Shown: positions 6,654 to 15,958 of the stretch, one piece after another | Layout of the letters: each line of letters starts with the position of its first letter | Position numbering within the stretch: the first letter of the stretch is position 1 | DNA from: Clostridia bacterium | GTDB lineage: Bacteria > Bacillota > Clostridia > Christensenellales > Borkfalkiaceae | DNA: 64,000 nt | Direction of reading: 5' to 3' | Assembly: GCA_017502525.1 (NCBI GenBank) | Contig: JAFVUV010000006.1 | Coordinates: forward strand, 1-64,000 | The notes under the pieces: model-generated | What the model saw: only the letters and a program-made list of their open reading frames with translations | The model's database searches: none | Told to the model about the DNA's origin: nothing | Program-made: the position numbers and the translations under genes

Positions 6654-7607
6654 ATGGACGTAACCGATTATATATACGAGGTTTATAAAGAAAAAAGTTT
6701 TTCGCTTGCTGCAAAAAAGTTTTTCATTTCACAACCTGCGCTATCGGCTATGGTAAAAAAGGTTGAAATACAGCTTGGTGTTACTATTTTTGACCGTTCT
6801 ACTTCGCCCATAACATTAACTGAAGCGGGTAAGATTTATATTAAGTCTATTGAAGAAATGCGCTCGTTAAAAAAGCGTTTGCAAGAAGAACTTAACGATA
6901 TGGGCGCGTTAAAGACGGGTAAATTAATCCTTAGTGGTGAAAATTTTGTGTCTTCTTTTATTATGCCTAAAATCATTATGAAGTTTGCAGAAGTTTATCC
7001 TGGAATTAAGGTCGAACTTGTTGAATCAAACTCGCCCGACCTTCGTCAATTATTGCTTACCGACGCCATTGATTTACTTGTTGCGCACGATTTTGACTCA
7101 AAATTATATTCTTGCGAGCCATTATTTGATGAAATGGTTATTTTGGCAGTCCCTAAAAAATTAAATATTAACAATAATTTAGTTGATTGCGCGCTTTCTT
7201 TACAAGATTTGAAAACCGGAAGACATAATAGCGCAAGTTGTCCTACAGTAAACCTTTCTGCATTTAAGGACGAAGAGTTTTTGATTTTGAAAAAGGGAAA
7301 TGATATGCAACGCAGAGCGCAAATTCTTTGTGAAAACGCAGGATTTACGCCAAATGCAAGAATTTATCTAGACCAACTTATAACGTCGTATAATATGGCG
7401 TGCGCCGGTATGGGAATAGCGTTTGTAACCGATATTTTAGCAACAAGCGCGAACGGAGAAAATTGCGTTTATTATAAAATAAAAGGTGAAGACACCACGA
7501 GGCGTATGTACATAGGATATAAGCGTAACCGTTATATCAGTAAAGCTTGCTCAGCGTTCATTAACACCGCTAAAGAAGTTTTTTTTGCGAATCTTAGTGA
7601 AAAATAG
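6654..7607 (+). CDS. LysR family transcriptional regulator
   Basis: An ~317-residue LysR-type regulator. The N-terminal helix-turn-helix covers SFSLAAKKFFISQPALSAMV and is followed by an effector-binding domain of the periplasmic-binding-protein fold. The start at 6654 is preferred because GGAG lies 6 bp before it. The ATG at 6642 has no well-placed site. No divergent partner gene is next to it, since the upstream side is repeat DNA, so its target is unknown. It ends at a strong terminator. Confidence 0.9.
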   Translation: MDVTDYIYEVYKEKSFSLAAKKFFISQPALSAMVKKVEIQLGVTIFDRSTSPITLTEAGKIYIKSIEEMRSLKKRLQEELNDMGALKTGKLILSGENFVSSFIMPKIIMKFAEVYPGIKVELVESNSPDLRQLLLTDAIDLLVAHDFDSKLYSCEPLFDEMVILAVPKKLNINNNLVDCALSLQDLKTGRHNSASCPTVNLSAFKDEEFLILKKGNDMQRRAQILCENAGFTPNARIYLDQLITSYNMACAGMGIAFVTDILATSANGENCVYYKIKGEDTTRRMYIGYKRNRYISKACSAFINTAKEVFFANLSEK

Positions 7608-7628
7608 TTAAACTTTATAAAAACAAAC

Positions 7629-7659
7629 CAAAAGGCAGGTTGGATGACCTGCCTTTTTT
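7629..7659. terminator. Bidirectional terminator
   Basis: aaaggcaggt/acctgccttt stem with a T run after it on the plus strand and an A run before it. It serves the LysR gene from the left and the small minus-strand gene from the right. Confidence 0.85.
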
Positions 7660-7682
7660 CGTGCGCTTACTTTGTTTTAAGG

Positions 7683-7844
7683 TTAAGTATTTACGTTGTT
7701 ATTGTTTCCGCAAAAGCAATTTGACCAGTTGTAACCGGTTGTGGTTAGTAATGCAAGCAATAATAACAGTTGCGTGGTGCTTATCGTGTTATTGCTTGTT
7801 AGCAGTAATAACAGTGCAACTAAAACGATATTGTTTGAATTCAT
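7683..7844 (-). CDS. Small hydrophobic Asn/Leu-rich protein (53 aa)
   Basis: A 54-codon frame reads MNSNNIVLVALLLLL at its start, then a short polar stretch, a second Leu-rich stretch (QLLLLLALL), and ends with GYNWSNCFCGNNNNVNT. It has an almost perfect ribosome-binding site (AAAGGAGGT, about 7855-7863) at good spacing. It ends before the shared terminator. Small proteins that mix Leu-rich segments with Asn/Cys/Gly-rich tails are found in Firmicutes, but I cannot name a family. A membrane-associated or spore-coat-like peptide is possible. Confidence rests on the ribosome-binding site and the biased composition. Confidence 0.65.
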   Translation of the reverse strand: MNSNNIVLVALLLLLTSNNTISTTQLLLLLALLTTTGYNWSNCFCGNNNNVNT

Positions 7845-7972
7845 TTTTGTATTTTACCTCCTTTTAACAAAATACGCTGTTTTTCTATTTTATGCGGGGT
7901 TATTCTTTAAAATTCATAGCCGTCGTTTTGTTATAATGTATGTACAATCATTATCAATTAAAGGAGTGTTCT

Positions 7973-8308
7973 ATGAAAGAAGTTTTACTTGACCGCCGTT
8001 TGCAAACTATGGTGCGTGATTACGTTCCTCAAGGGGAGATATTAGATGATTTAGTGTGTTTTTTCTCTATTTTTTCCGACTATACAAGATTAAAGATGAT
8101 TTCCGCGTTAGCTATTAGTGAAATGTGCGTTAGTGATATTTCAACGCTGTTAAAATTAAATCAAACGACTGTATCTCATCAATTGAGATTGCTTAAAAAT
8201 CTAAACGCTGTAACCACGCGTAGACAAGGAAAAGTAGTGTTCTATTCGCTTAGAAACGAGCTACTTAACGACGTTCTTTTAAAAGGAGTGGAATTTTTAG
8301 GCTATTAA
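7973..8308 (+). CDS. ArsR family transcriptional regulator
   Basis: A 111-residue winged-helix regulator with the typical ArsR core: FSDYTRLKMISALAISEMCV, the recognition region VSDISTLLKLNQTTVSHQLR and the wing TTRRQGKVVFYSL. The start at 7973 has AAAGGAG 6 bp upstream, and an in-frame ATG at 7940 has none. The classic CxC metal site of ArsR is reduced to a single Cys, so the signal may not be a soft metal. uvrC begins 40 bp later from its own promoter. No metal-resistance gene is adjacent. Confidence 0.88.
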   Translation: MKEVLLDRRLQTMVRDYVPQGEILDDLVCFFSIFSDYTRLKMISALAISEMCVSDISTLLKLNQTTVSHQLRLLKNLNAVTTRRQGKVVFYSLRNELLNDVLLKGVEFLGY

Positions 8309-8312
8309 CCGC

Positions 8313-8341
8313 TTGTAAATTATCAAAAAATCGGTTATAAT
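8313..8341 (+). promoter_or_regulatory. uvrC promoter, predicted leaderless transcript
   Basis: TTGTAA (8313-8318), 17-bp spacer, TATAAT (8336-8341). The GTG start codon is 7 bp after the -10 box, where transcription should begin, and no Shine-Dalgarno site is present. Confidence 0.65.
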
Positions 8342-8348
8342 TATATCC

Positions 8349-10175
8349 GTGGGAATAATTGAGGATAAATTAAAACTGTTGCCCGAAAACCCCGGCGTTT
8401 ACGTTATGCTTGACGGGGCGGGACAAATAATATACGTTGGCAAGGCTAAAAACCTAAAAAACCGCGTAAGGCAATATTTTTTTGCGTCCGTTAAAACTGA
8501 TAAAGTTATGGCGATGGTTAAAAATATTGCCGACTTTTACTATATAATCGTTCCCAGCGAGATAGATGCGCTATCTTTAGAAAACAATTTGATAAAAAAG
8601 CATAAACCGAGATATAATATACTATTGAAGGATGATAAAACTTATCCTTACTTGCGTATAAACCTTAAAGAACCGTTTCCGACCTTTAAGGTAACTAGAA
8701 AAATCAAAAAAGACGGTGCAAAATATTTCGGCCCGTTTATGGGTGGGGTTAGCGTTAAAAGCGTTTTAGAGATTGTTAACCTTGCGTTCGGTTTACGCCC
8801 GTGTGATAAAGCCTTAAACCCTTTAAAGTGCGTTAAGCCTTGCCTTAATTATCATATAAAAAAATGCGAAGCCCCTTGTGCTGGTTGTATAACCGAGAAA
8901 GATTATATGGAAAAGGTGCGCCTTGCCGTTGATTTTTTAAGTGGCGACGTAGCCGATACCGAAAAACTTTTAACGAAAAAAATGGTTGAGGCAAGCGAGC
9001 GAGAAGAATTTGAACTTGCCTTAAAGTATAAAGAAAATTTAGGCGCGCTTGAAAAAATCAAAATAAAAAGAATTACTTCGCTCAACAAGTTTCTCAATGC
9101 GGACGTTTTAGCTTATAGAGCAAACGGTATTTATTCAGCCGTAAACCTTTTAATTATAAGGAACGGGAGAACTTTGGGTAGCAAAAACTTTTCGTTTGAA
9201 AGCGCGGCATTATCCGATGCGGATGCGTTAAACGAGTTTATTATGCAATATTACGCCAAAGATAACGGAGATATACCCGATGAAATTATTTCAGCACAAG
9301 AGATTGCGGGTTCGGATATTTTAACGGCGTATTTTAAAGAGCGTTATTCAAAGTCGGTTAGCTTTTTAACCGTTAAGCAGGGCGTGAGAAAGCAACTTGC
9401 CGATATGGCGAGTGTTAACGCTGAAGAGCATTTAGAAACGGCTGTAGACCGCATTAAACATAAAAACGATATGACGATAACCGCGTGCAAGAGTTTAATG
9501 CAAAAACTTAACCTTAAAAACTATCCAAAGCGTATGGAGTGCTTTGACATTTCTAACATTAGCGGTGTAGATAAGGTTGGAAGTATGGTAGTATTTATCG
9601 ACGGAGAACCCGATTTTGATTCTTACCGTAGGTTCAAGATTAAAACTTTTGAAGGCGCTGACGATTACCGCGCGCATCAAGAGATGATGCAAAGGCGTTT
9701 AGATAGGTTAAAATCCGACCCTGACAAATTTCCTAAACCCGAATTAATTATAGTCGACGGTGGGAAAGGACAACTTTCCGCTGTTAAAGAAATTTTTGAT
9801 AAAAACGGAATTGCGGATATTGATTTAATTGCGCTTGCAGAACGAGAAGAAGAGATTTTCTTGTTAGATAATTCTCACCCCGTAGTGTTAGAGCGTAGAG
9901 ATTATTGTTTAAAAATGCTTCAGCGTATTCGTGACGAAGCGCATAGATTCGCTATTACCTATCATCGCGCTTTGCGTGGAAAAAGGGCGTTATCGTCTAT
10001 TTTGGACAACGTTAAGGGACTGGGCAAAATTAAAAAGAAAGCGTTGCTTGATAAGTATAAGGATTTAAGCGGAATTATAAAGGCGACGAAAGAACAACTT
10101 AAAGAAGTGGATGGTATAGGCGATATTCAAGCGGAAAATATTATTAAAACGCTAGCTAAAGAAGGTTTAAGATGA
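8349..10175 (+). CDS. uvrC: UvrABC excinuclease subunit C
   Basis: A 608-residue protein of normal UvrC length that makes both incisions around DNA lesions bound by UvrB. The N-terminal GIY-YIG nuclease (GVYVMLDGAGQIIYVGKAKN, about 15-40), a UVR motif near 205-240, the RNase H-like 5' nuclease region (ECFDISNISG, later IIVDGGKGQLSA) and C-terminal helix-hairpin-helix repeats are all present. Translation starts at a GTG directly downstream of a -10 box. The last 4 bp overlap the following HAD gene, and lon and engB continue the run. Confidence 0.97.
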   Translation: MGIIEDKLKLLPENPGVYVMLDGAGQIIYVGKAKNLKNRVRQYFFASVKTDKVMAMVKNIADFYYIIVPSEIDALSLENNLIKKHKPRYNILLKDDKTYPYLRINLKEPFPTFKVTRKIKKDGAKYFGPFMGGVSVKSVLEIVNLAFGLRPCDKALNPLKCVKPCLNYHIKKCEAPCAGCITEKDYMEKVRLAVDFLSGDVADTEKLLTKKMVEASEREEFELALKYKENLGALEKIKIKRITSLNKFLNADVLAYRANGIYSAVNLLIIRNGRTLGSKNFSFESAALSDADALNEFIMQYYAKDNGDIPDEIISAQEIAGSDILTAYFKERYSKSVSFLTVKQGVRKQLADMASVNAEEHLETAVDRIKHKNDMTITACKSLMQKLNLKNYPKRMECFDISNISGVDKVGSMVVFIDGEPDFDSYRRFKIKTFEGADDYRAHQEMMQRRLDRLKSDPDKFPKPELIIVDGGKGQLSAVKEIFDKNGIADIDLIALAEREEEIFLLDNSHPVVLERRDYCLKMLQRIRDEAHRFAITYHRALRGKRALSSILDNVKGLGKIKKKALLDKYKDLSGIIKATKEQLKEVDGIGDIQAENIIKTLAKEGLR

Positions 10176-10984
10176 AATACGAGTTATTTATAAGCGATTA
10201 TGATGGAACGCTAGGGGTAGCACCAAAAAACGATATAGACGACGAGACGCTTTCTGCGATAAAGAAGTTTACAAAAAAAGGTGGAAAGTTCGTGGTTTGC
10301 TCGGGGAGAGAAACAACGTCTATCACGCGCATATTAAAGAAACACGGTCTTACGGGATTGGTCGTTTCATTTCAAGGTGCAAGAATAACCGATATAGAAA
10401 GTGGCAAAAGCATCATAGACGGTGGTTTGGACTTAAACACCGCATTAAAAGTTTTTAATGACGTTAAAGAAAACGGATTAGTTCCTATTGCGTACGGTGA
10501 TAGTGAGATATACGTAAACGAAATGATTGACCGAGTGGAATACTATAGAAAAGCAGTTGGCTTAGATTGTTTCGTGTTGGACGTAGAACAATACTTAAAA
10601 CAGCGCAAGGACGGAATATTTAAGATTTGCGGTGTGGGGGACGACAAATTAGTAAATCAAGTTGCGGATAAACTCAACGCAATTTATAAAGGTGTTGGCG
10701 TTAAATTTAACAGCGGTGCAAAGGGCTTGCTTGAAGCGATAAACCCTGCGTACGGCAAGGGTGAGGCAGTAAAATTTTTATCAAGATATTTTTCCGTACC
10801 ATTTGAAAAAATCTTGACGGTTGGAGATAGCACTAACGATATTGATTTAGTTAAGGGAGAGTGGTTTGGCGTTGCCGTGGGAGACGGTAGAGATGAAGTT
10901 AAAGCGGTTGCTAAAGAGATAACCGTTCCTTTTAATGAACGCCCTGTAAAGCATTTATTAGATAAATATTGTTTAAACGATTAA
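10172..10984 (+). CDS. Cof-type HAD hydrolase
   Basis: A 270-residue HAD phosphatase of subclass IIB. Motif I is DYDGTLG near the N terminus (nucleophile Asp), and the late motif is GDSTNDIDL with its conserved Asp pair. Enzymes of this type dephosphorylate sugar phosphates or flavin/pyridoxal phosphates, and the substrate cannot be read from sequence. It overlaps uvrC by 4 bp (ATGA), so translation is coupled. lon follows after about 20 bp. Confidence 0.9.
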   Translation: MKYELFISDYDGTLGVAPKNDIDDETLSAIKKFTKKGGKFVVCSGRETTSITRILKKHGLTGLVVSFQGARITDIESGKSIIDGGLDLNTALKVFNDVKENGLVPIAYGDSEIYVNEMIDRVEYYRKAVGLDCFVLDVEQYLKQRKDGIFKICGVGDDKLVNQVADKLNAIYKGVGVKFNSGAKGLLEAINPAYGKGEAVKFLSRYFSVPFEKILTVGDSTNDIDLVKGEWFGVAVGDGRDEVKAVAKEITVPFNERPVKHLLDKYCLND

Positions 10985-11005
10985 TACATAAGACAGGTGA
11001 TGAAG

Positions 11006-13402
11006 ATGACTGAAAAAGACGTGAATAATTTGATTGAACAAATTATGAAAAGCGAAGTCGTTTTAGACGAGAGCGACAGTAATAAAAAAATCGTGATTGA
11101 AACTAAAACTATGCCTATGATTGCATTGCGCGGTAAGGTTTTGTTTCCTAAAACTATACTTAATTTCGACGTAGGCAGACCTATTTCCGTTGCTGCGGTT
11201 GAGGCGGCGGTTAAAACGGGTTCGGAAATTTTTATAAGCGCGCAAAAGAGAGTGGAGGTTGAATCTCCGCTTATTTCCGACGTTTACCAAACGGGTGTGG
11301 TGGCTAGAATTAAACAAGTTTTAAAAGTTCACAACATGGGCAACGTTAAAGTTAGCGTGGAAGCGTTATATAGGGCGAAAATTATTCAAGTGGTTAGCGA
11401 TAAAAATTATTTTAGCGTTACCGTTGAACCGCGTCAATATATCAAAGCTGAAAACGAAATTGAAATGGAAGCGTATTTACGCGTGGCGAAAAAGGCGTTT
11501 AACGATTACGCCGTGACCGATAAGCGTATCGGTAAAGAAATGCTTGCAACCGTAAATAAGTTTACCGACCCCGACGAGTTTATCGACAACGCTATTTCGA
11601 TAACCAGTTTCAAAGAAGCGCAAGCGCAACGCTTGTTAGAAATTGATGAAACGGTTGAAAGAATTAAAGAGTTTAAAATTATTTTTGACAAAGAACTTGA
11701 AATATCTAAAATTGAACGCAAGATTTCAGCGAAGGTTAGGGGGAGTATTGATAAAAGCCAGAAGGAATTTTATTTAAGAGAGCAACTTCGCGCTATTCAC
11801 AACGAGCTTGGCGACGACCCCGAAGAAGGCGATGAATTAAGAGAACAGTTAAGCAAGAAAGGGTTACCTGAAGAAGTTTATCAAAAAGCCTTAAAAGAAA
11901 TTTCGCGCCTAGAAAAAATAAACCCGTCTTCGCCGGATTATTCTATAATACTCAATTATTTGGACTGGATTAAAGAACTTCCGTTTAGCGAAAGCACGGT
12001 CGATACCGACGACCTTAAAAAAGCCAAAGAAATTTTAGATAGCGACCATTTCGGGTTGGAAAAGGTTAAGCAAAGAATAGTTGAATATCTTGCGGTTTTA
12101 CATCTTACTAAAGAAATCAAAGGTCCTATTTTGTGTTTCGTTGGGCCACCCGGGGTTGGTAAAACTTCGGTTGCGACAAGTATTGCTCGTGCATTAGGTC
12201 GTAAATTCGTGCGTATGAGTCTTGGTGGAGTAAAAGACGAATCGGAAATCAGAGGGCATAGAAAAACTTACGTTGGTGCAATGCCTGGGCGCATCATTTT
12301 CGGGCTTAAAAACGCAGGGTCTAACAACCCCGTGTTCTTGCTTGACGAAATTGATAAACTTTCGTCTGATATACACGGCGACCCCGCTAGCGCACTTTTA
12401 GAGGTGCTTGACCCCGAACAAAACACTACTTTCCGCGACCGCTATTTAGAAGTTCCCTTCGACCTTTCAAAAGTTATGTTTATCACGACGGCAAATAGCA
12501 TAGATACTATACCGTATCCCTTGCTTGACCGTATGGAAATAATAGAACTTACTGGTTATACAAACGAAGAAAAATTACAAATAGCTAAGCAATATTTAAT
12601 TCCGAAACAATTGAAACTTAATGGATTAAAGCAAAGTAAAATTGATATTACAGACGACGGTATTGCGCAAGTTATAAGCGGATATACGATGGAAGCAGGT
12701 GTTAGAAACCTTGATAGAGAAATCGCTTCTCTAGTTAGAAAAGTTGCTGCTAAAGTTGCTGAAAATCCACGTTTGCGCAAGCAAGTGATAACCGCTAAAG
12801 ACGTGGAAAAATATTTGGGGGTTCAACGCCATAGACGTGATATTACGCTAGAGAAAGACGAGATAGGTGCTTGCACGGGGCTTGCTTGGACAAGTGTTGG
12901 CGGAACGACTTTGACCATAGAAGTAAGCCTAATGAAAGGCAAGGGCGAAATACAACTTACAGGTAAACTCGGCGACGTTATGAAAGAATCTGCTCGTGCT
13001 GCGATAAGTTATATACGCGCTAATGCTAAAAAATACGGCGTTGAAGATTCCGTGTTTGAAAATATCGATATCCATATTCACGTTCCCGAAGGCGCAACGC
13101 CAAAAGACGGGCCTAGTGCGGGTATAACTATGGCTACGGCTATTTTATCAGCCTTTACTGAAAAGGCGGTTAAAAAGAGCGTTGCAATGACAGGAGAAAT
13201 TACTTTGCGCGGTAAAGTATTGCCTATCGGTGGGCTTAAAGAAAAAGCTCTTGCAGCGTATAGACAAGGTATAAAAGAAGTTATTATACCTGCGGATAAC
13301 AAAAAAGATTTAACGGAAATTCCAAAAGAAATACGAAAGGAAATTAACTTTGTCACCGTTTCGGATATAAACCAAGTGTTCGAGCGTGCAATAGTTAAAT
13401 AA
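11006..13402 (+). CDS. lon: ATP-dependent protease Lon
   Basis: About 799 residues, the normal size of bacterial LonA. Order: N-terminal substrate domain (PMIALRGKVLFP), coiled coil, AAA+ module with Walker A GPPGVGKTS and Walker B VFLLDEIDK, then the protease domain with catalytic Ser in DGPSAGITMAT and the Lys in GLKEKALAAYRQG. It degrades damaged and regulatory proteins in the cytoplasm. The start is placed at ATG 11006 with AGGTGA 5 bp upstream. GTG 10997 and ATG 11000 are in frame but overlap that site. engB follows after 12 bp, a common lon-engB pairing in Firmicutes. Confidence 0.97.
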   Translation: MTEKDVNNLIEQIMKSEVVLDESDSNKKIVIETKTMPMIALRGKVLFPKTILNFDVGRPISVAAVEAAVKTGSEIFISAQKRVEVESPLISDVYQTGVVARIKQVLKVHNMGNVKVSVEALYRAKIIQVVSDKNYFSVTVEPRQYIKAENEIEMEAYLRVAKKAFNDYAVTDKRIGKEMLATVNKFTDPDEFIDNAISITSFKEAQAQRLLEIDETVERIKEFKIIFDKELEISKIERKISAKVRGSIDKSQKEFYLREQLRAIHNELGDDPEEGDELREQLSKKGLPEEVYQKALKEISRLEKINPSSPDYSIILNYLDWIKELPFSESTVDTDDLKKAKEILDSDHFGLEKVKQRIVEYLAVLHLTKEIKGPILCFVGPPGVGKTSVATSIARALGRKFVRMSLGGVKDESEIRGHRKTYVGAMPGRIIFGLKNAGSNNPVFLLDEIDKLSSDIHGDPASALLEVLDPEQNTTFRDRYLEVPFDLSKVMFITTANSIDTIPYPLLDRMEIIELTGYTNEEKLQIAKQYLIPKQLKLNGLKQSKIDITDDGIAQVISGYTMEAGVRNLDREIASLVRKVAAKVAENPRLRKQVITAKDVEKYLGVQRHRRDITLEKDEIGACTGLAWTSVGGTTLTIEVSLMKGKGEIQLTGKLGDVMKESARAAISYIRANAKKYGVEDSVFENIDIHIHVPEGATPKDGPSAGITMATAILSAFTEKAVKKSVAMTGEITLRGKVLPIGGLKEKALAAYRQGIKEVIIPADNKKDLTEIPKEIRKEINFVTVSDINQVFERAIVK

Positions 13403-13414
13403 TTAGGAGAAATT

Positions 13415-14014
13415 ATGGTTATAAAGGATGCGACATTTATCACGAGCGTTGCAAGCGCGGATAAACTTTATAAAACTAATAAGCCTATAATCGCGGTTGC
13501 CGGAAAGTCTAACGTGGGCAAAAGTTCGCTAATTAATATGCTTGCTAACAAGAAAAAACTTGCTAAAACTTCGGTTACGCCCGGGCGCACAAGACTAATA
13601 AACTATTTTGATTTCGGCTCGTTTGTGCTTGCCGATTTGCCCGGTTACGGTTTTGCGAAAGTTAGTAAAGAAGAAAAAAAGAAATGGGCGGTTTTGCTTG
13701 AAAACTTTTTAGCGAAAGAAAACATTTGCTTACTTTTATCTTTAGTTGATATTCGTCACGACCCGACAGAAGATGATAAAATGATGGTGAATTATTTGTA
13801 TCATTACGCCGTTCCTTTTGTGCTTATTGCAACTAAAGCCGATAAATTAGGCAAAACAAAAATCAAACCTAGTATAAATCAAATTGCATCTTGCTTAAAG
13901 GTAGGCGTTGGGGATATAACGCCGTCATCTGCGCAAACAGGGCTTGGCAAACAAGAAATACTTTCACTTATAGAACAAGCAATTATTTCTGCAAAAGACA
14001 CAAGTGAAATTTAG
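13415..14014 (+). CDS. engB: Ribosome biogenesis GTPase EngB/YsxC
   Basis: A 199-residue GTPase of the TrmE-Era-EngA-YihA group, needed for late assembly of the large ribosomal subunit. Visible motifs: G1 GKSNVGKSS, G2 region TSVTPGRT, G3 DLPGYGF, G4 TKADK and G5 SSAQTGLG. It sits 12 bp after lon with an AGGAG site. A terminator follows, closing the uvrC-HAD-lon-engB unit. Confidence 0.97.
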   Translation: MVIKDATFITSVASADKLYKTNKPIIAVAGKSNVGKSSLINMLANKKKLAKTSVTPGRTRLINYFDFGSFVLADLPGYGFAKVSKEEKKKWAVLLENFLAKENICLLLSLVDIRHDPTEDDKMMVNYLYHYAVPFVLIATKADKLGKTKIKPSINQIASCLKVGVGDITPSSAQTGLGKQEILSLIEQAIISAKDTSEI

Positions 14015-14024
14015 AAAAAAGGTT

Positions 14025-14072
14025 AAACACATTGATTAGGTGCTTTTTTTGCAATAATCGGTGTGTTTTTTT
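14025..14072 (+). terminator. Intrinsic terminator after engB
   Basis: aaacacattgatta (14025-14038) pairs with taatcggtgtgttt (14055-14068), followed by a T run. Confidence 0.75.
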
Positions 14073-14141
14073 ATACTTTTAATTTAAAAAAAATGATACA
14101 ATTTTTATGATAATGCTATATACGTTAAAATAGGAGAAACT

Positions 14142-15905
14142 ATGTATAATCAAACTATAATGGTTGGGCAAAGAGAATTTATAATTTCTAGTAAAGGTGA
14201 ATACGAAAGCGTATCAATCACCAAAATTTGCGAAAACGGGAAAGTGAGCGTTTACGGGCTAGAAATTAATAGCCAAAATCAAAAAGAACTTTTAACGATT
14301 ACTTGGAAAACTCATATGGTGGGCGTGCTTTCTTTTTGGTGTCCTGACGCTGGTAGAGATAGAAGCGTAAAACAATGGATTTGGCCTAGAAAAAATTTCT
14401 CAAACCTTTATTACGGTGCACCCGTGATTTCTTCGGCGTATCAAGACGGAAGCAATTATTTAACCGTTGCTTTCTCCGACGCTGTTAATCCCGTAGAAAT
14501 GAGTATGGGTATAAACGACTTTGAAGAAAAAGAAAACATAGACTTCACTATTTCTTTATTCGCAGAAGGTGGAGAGAGTGGGAAATATAGCGCTAAAATT
14601 TACGTGGACGAGTCGGATAGACCTTTCTATGAATCAATTCCTGCGGTTAAAGAGTGGTGGGGAGAATTTTACGATTTAGATAATCCACGTACGGTAAACG
14701 GTGAGTATCCGCTTTATTCAAGCTGGTATAATTTCCATCAAAACCCAACTCAAGAGATGCTCTCCAAAGAATTAGATATTGCATCAAAAATTGGTATGAA
14801 GAGCGTTATAATTGACGACGGTTGGTCTTATGACGGTTTGGGTACGGGCGATTATTTTAATTGTGGAGATTGGAAATTTGCCGAGAGCAAGTTTCCCGAT
14901 TTTAAAGCTTTCGTTGACGAGCTTCACGCTAAAGGTATAAAGGCTGCATTGTGGTTTCCGGTGCCGTTCGTTGGACAAAACAACCCCGATTACAATAAAT
15001 TTATTGATAAAATTTTATACGTTGATAAACCTAGTAGAGCGGGCGTTTTAGACGTTAGGTACCCTGACGTAAGAGAACACGTGGTTCAAAGTTATCTACG
15101 TATAGTAAAGCAAACGGGAATCGACGGATTAAAACTTGATTTTATCGATAGTTTCCGTTGCAAAGATAAGTCGCTTTTAATTGAGAATAAAGCTGACGGT
15201 ATGGATTGTAAAACGGTTGAAGAAGGCGTTTTAAAATTGCTTGAACAAGTTAAGAGCGCAGTTGCAAGCGTAAAAGAAGATTTTATGATAGAATTTAGGC
15301 AAATGTACGTTGGACCTGCAATTACGCGCTTTGCTAATATGCTAAGGGTTATCGACTGTGCGTTTGATTCGGTTACTAATAGGGTAGGTATAATTGATTT
15401 AAGACTTATGAACTATAACCTAGCCGTACACGCCGATATGTTGATTTGGGCAAAGGACGAAAAGATAGAAGAGTGCGCAAAGATGCTTTATAACGTTATG
15501 TTTGGCGTTCCGCAATTATCCGTTCGTTTAACTGAAAGTAGCGAAGAACAAAAAGAATTGATTTCAAAATACTTAAATTACTGGACTGAAAACCAAGAAA
15601 TAATTATGCACGGTCAATTTAAGACTAGCGGTATTGAAGTTTTATACAGTTTCGCGTCGGCAGAAAACGACCAAAAGAAAATCACGGTATTATATTCTTG
15701 TAACGATTTGTGTTTTTGTGGTAAAAACGTTGACGTATTCAATGCTACTGCTAAAGAATATTTGTACGTTGACTGCAAAAATAGCGGTGTTGCAACTATT
15801 TACGACTGCAAGTTTAATAAATTAGAAGATGTAATTTTTGAAAGCGGTAAAGTTATAAAACTTAAAGTTCCGCAAGGTGGAAGTGTAAGTATTGTAAGCA
15901 AATAA
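14142..15905 (+). CDS. Alpha-galactosidase-like glycoside hydrolase (GH36 type)
   Basis: A 587-residue protein with an N-terminal beta-rich domain and a TIM barrel from about residue 190. VIIDDGWSYDG matches the GH36 barrel start. GLKLDFIDSF carries the probable nucleophile Asp333, and RVIDCAFDSVTNR (Asp405 or Asp409) the probable acid/base. A C-terminal beta domain follows. No signal peptide is seen, so it likely acts in the cytoplasm on imported alpha-galactosides or related glycosides. The catalytic glycine-rich loop differs from classical GH36 enzymes, so the exact substrate is uncertain. It is a single gene with an AGGAG site and terminators on both sides. Confidence 0.82.
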   Translation: MYNQTIMVGQREFIISSKGEYESVSITKICENGKVSVYGLEINSQNQKELLTITWKTHMVGVLSFWCPDAGRDRSVKQWIWPRKNFSNLYYGAPVISSAYQDGSNYLTVAFSDAVNPVEMSMGINDFEEKENIDFTISLFAEGGESGKYSAKIYVDESDRPFYESIPAVKEWWGEFYDLDNPRTVNGEYPLYSSWYNFHQNPTQEMLSKELDIASKIGMKSVIIDDGWSYDGLGTGDYFNCGDWKFAESKFPDFKAFVDELHAKGIKAALWFPVPFVGQNNPDYNKFIDKILYVDKPSRAGVLDVRYPDVREHVVQSYLRIVKQTGIDGLKLDFIDSFRCKDKSLLIENKADGMDCKTVEEGVLKLLEQVKSAVASVKEDFMIEFRQMYVGPAITRFANMLRVIDCAFDSVTNRVGIIDLRLMNYNLAVHADMLIWAKDEKIEECAKMLYNVMFGVPQLSVRLTESSEEQKELISKYLNYWTENQEIIMHGQFKTSGIEVLYSFASAENDQKKITVLYSCNDLCFCGKNVDVFNATAKEYLYVDCKNSGVATIYDCKFNKLEDVIFESGKVIKLKVPQGGSVSIVSK

Positions 15906-15920
15906 ACAATTTAAAATTAG

Positions 15921-15953
15921 AGCGCCCTTGAAATTTTTCAAGGGCGCATTTTT
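15921..15953. terminator. Strong terminator between convergent genes
   Basis: gcgcccttgaaa pairs with tttcaagggcgc, followed by a T run. Confidence 0.85.
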
Positions 15954-15958
15954 GTTTG

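Noticed and set aside
7741..7992. 83-codon plus-strand frame overlapping the small minus-strand gene
   Set aside because: No ribosome-binding site, and it runs into the arsR promoter and start. The minus-strand frame has an excellent site and a terminator.
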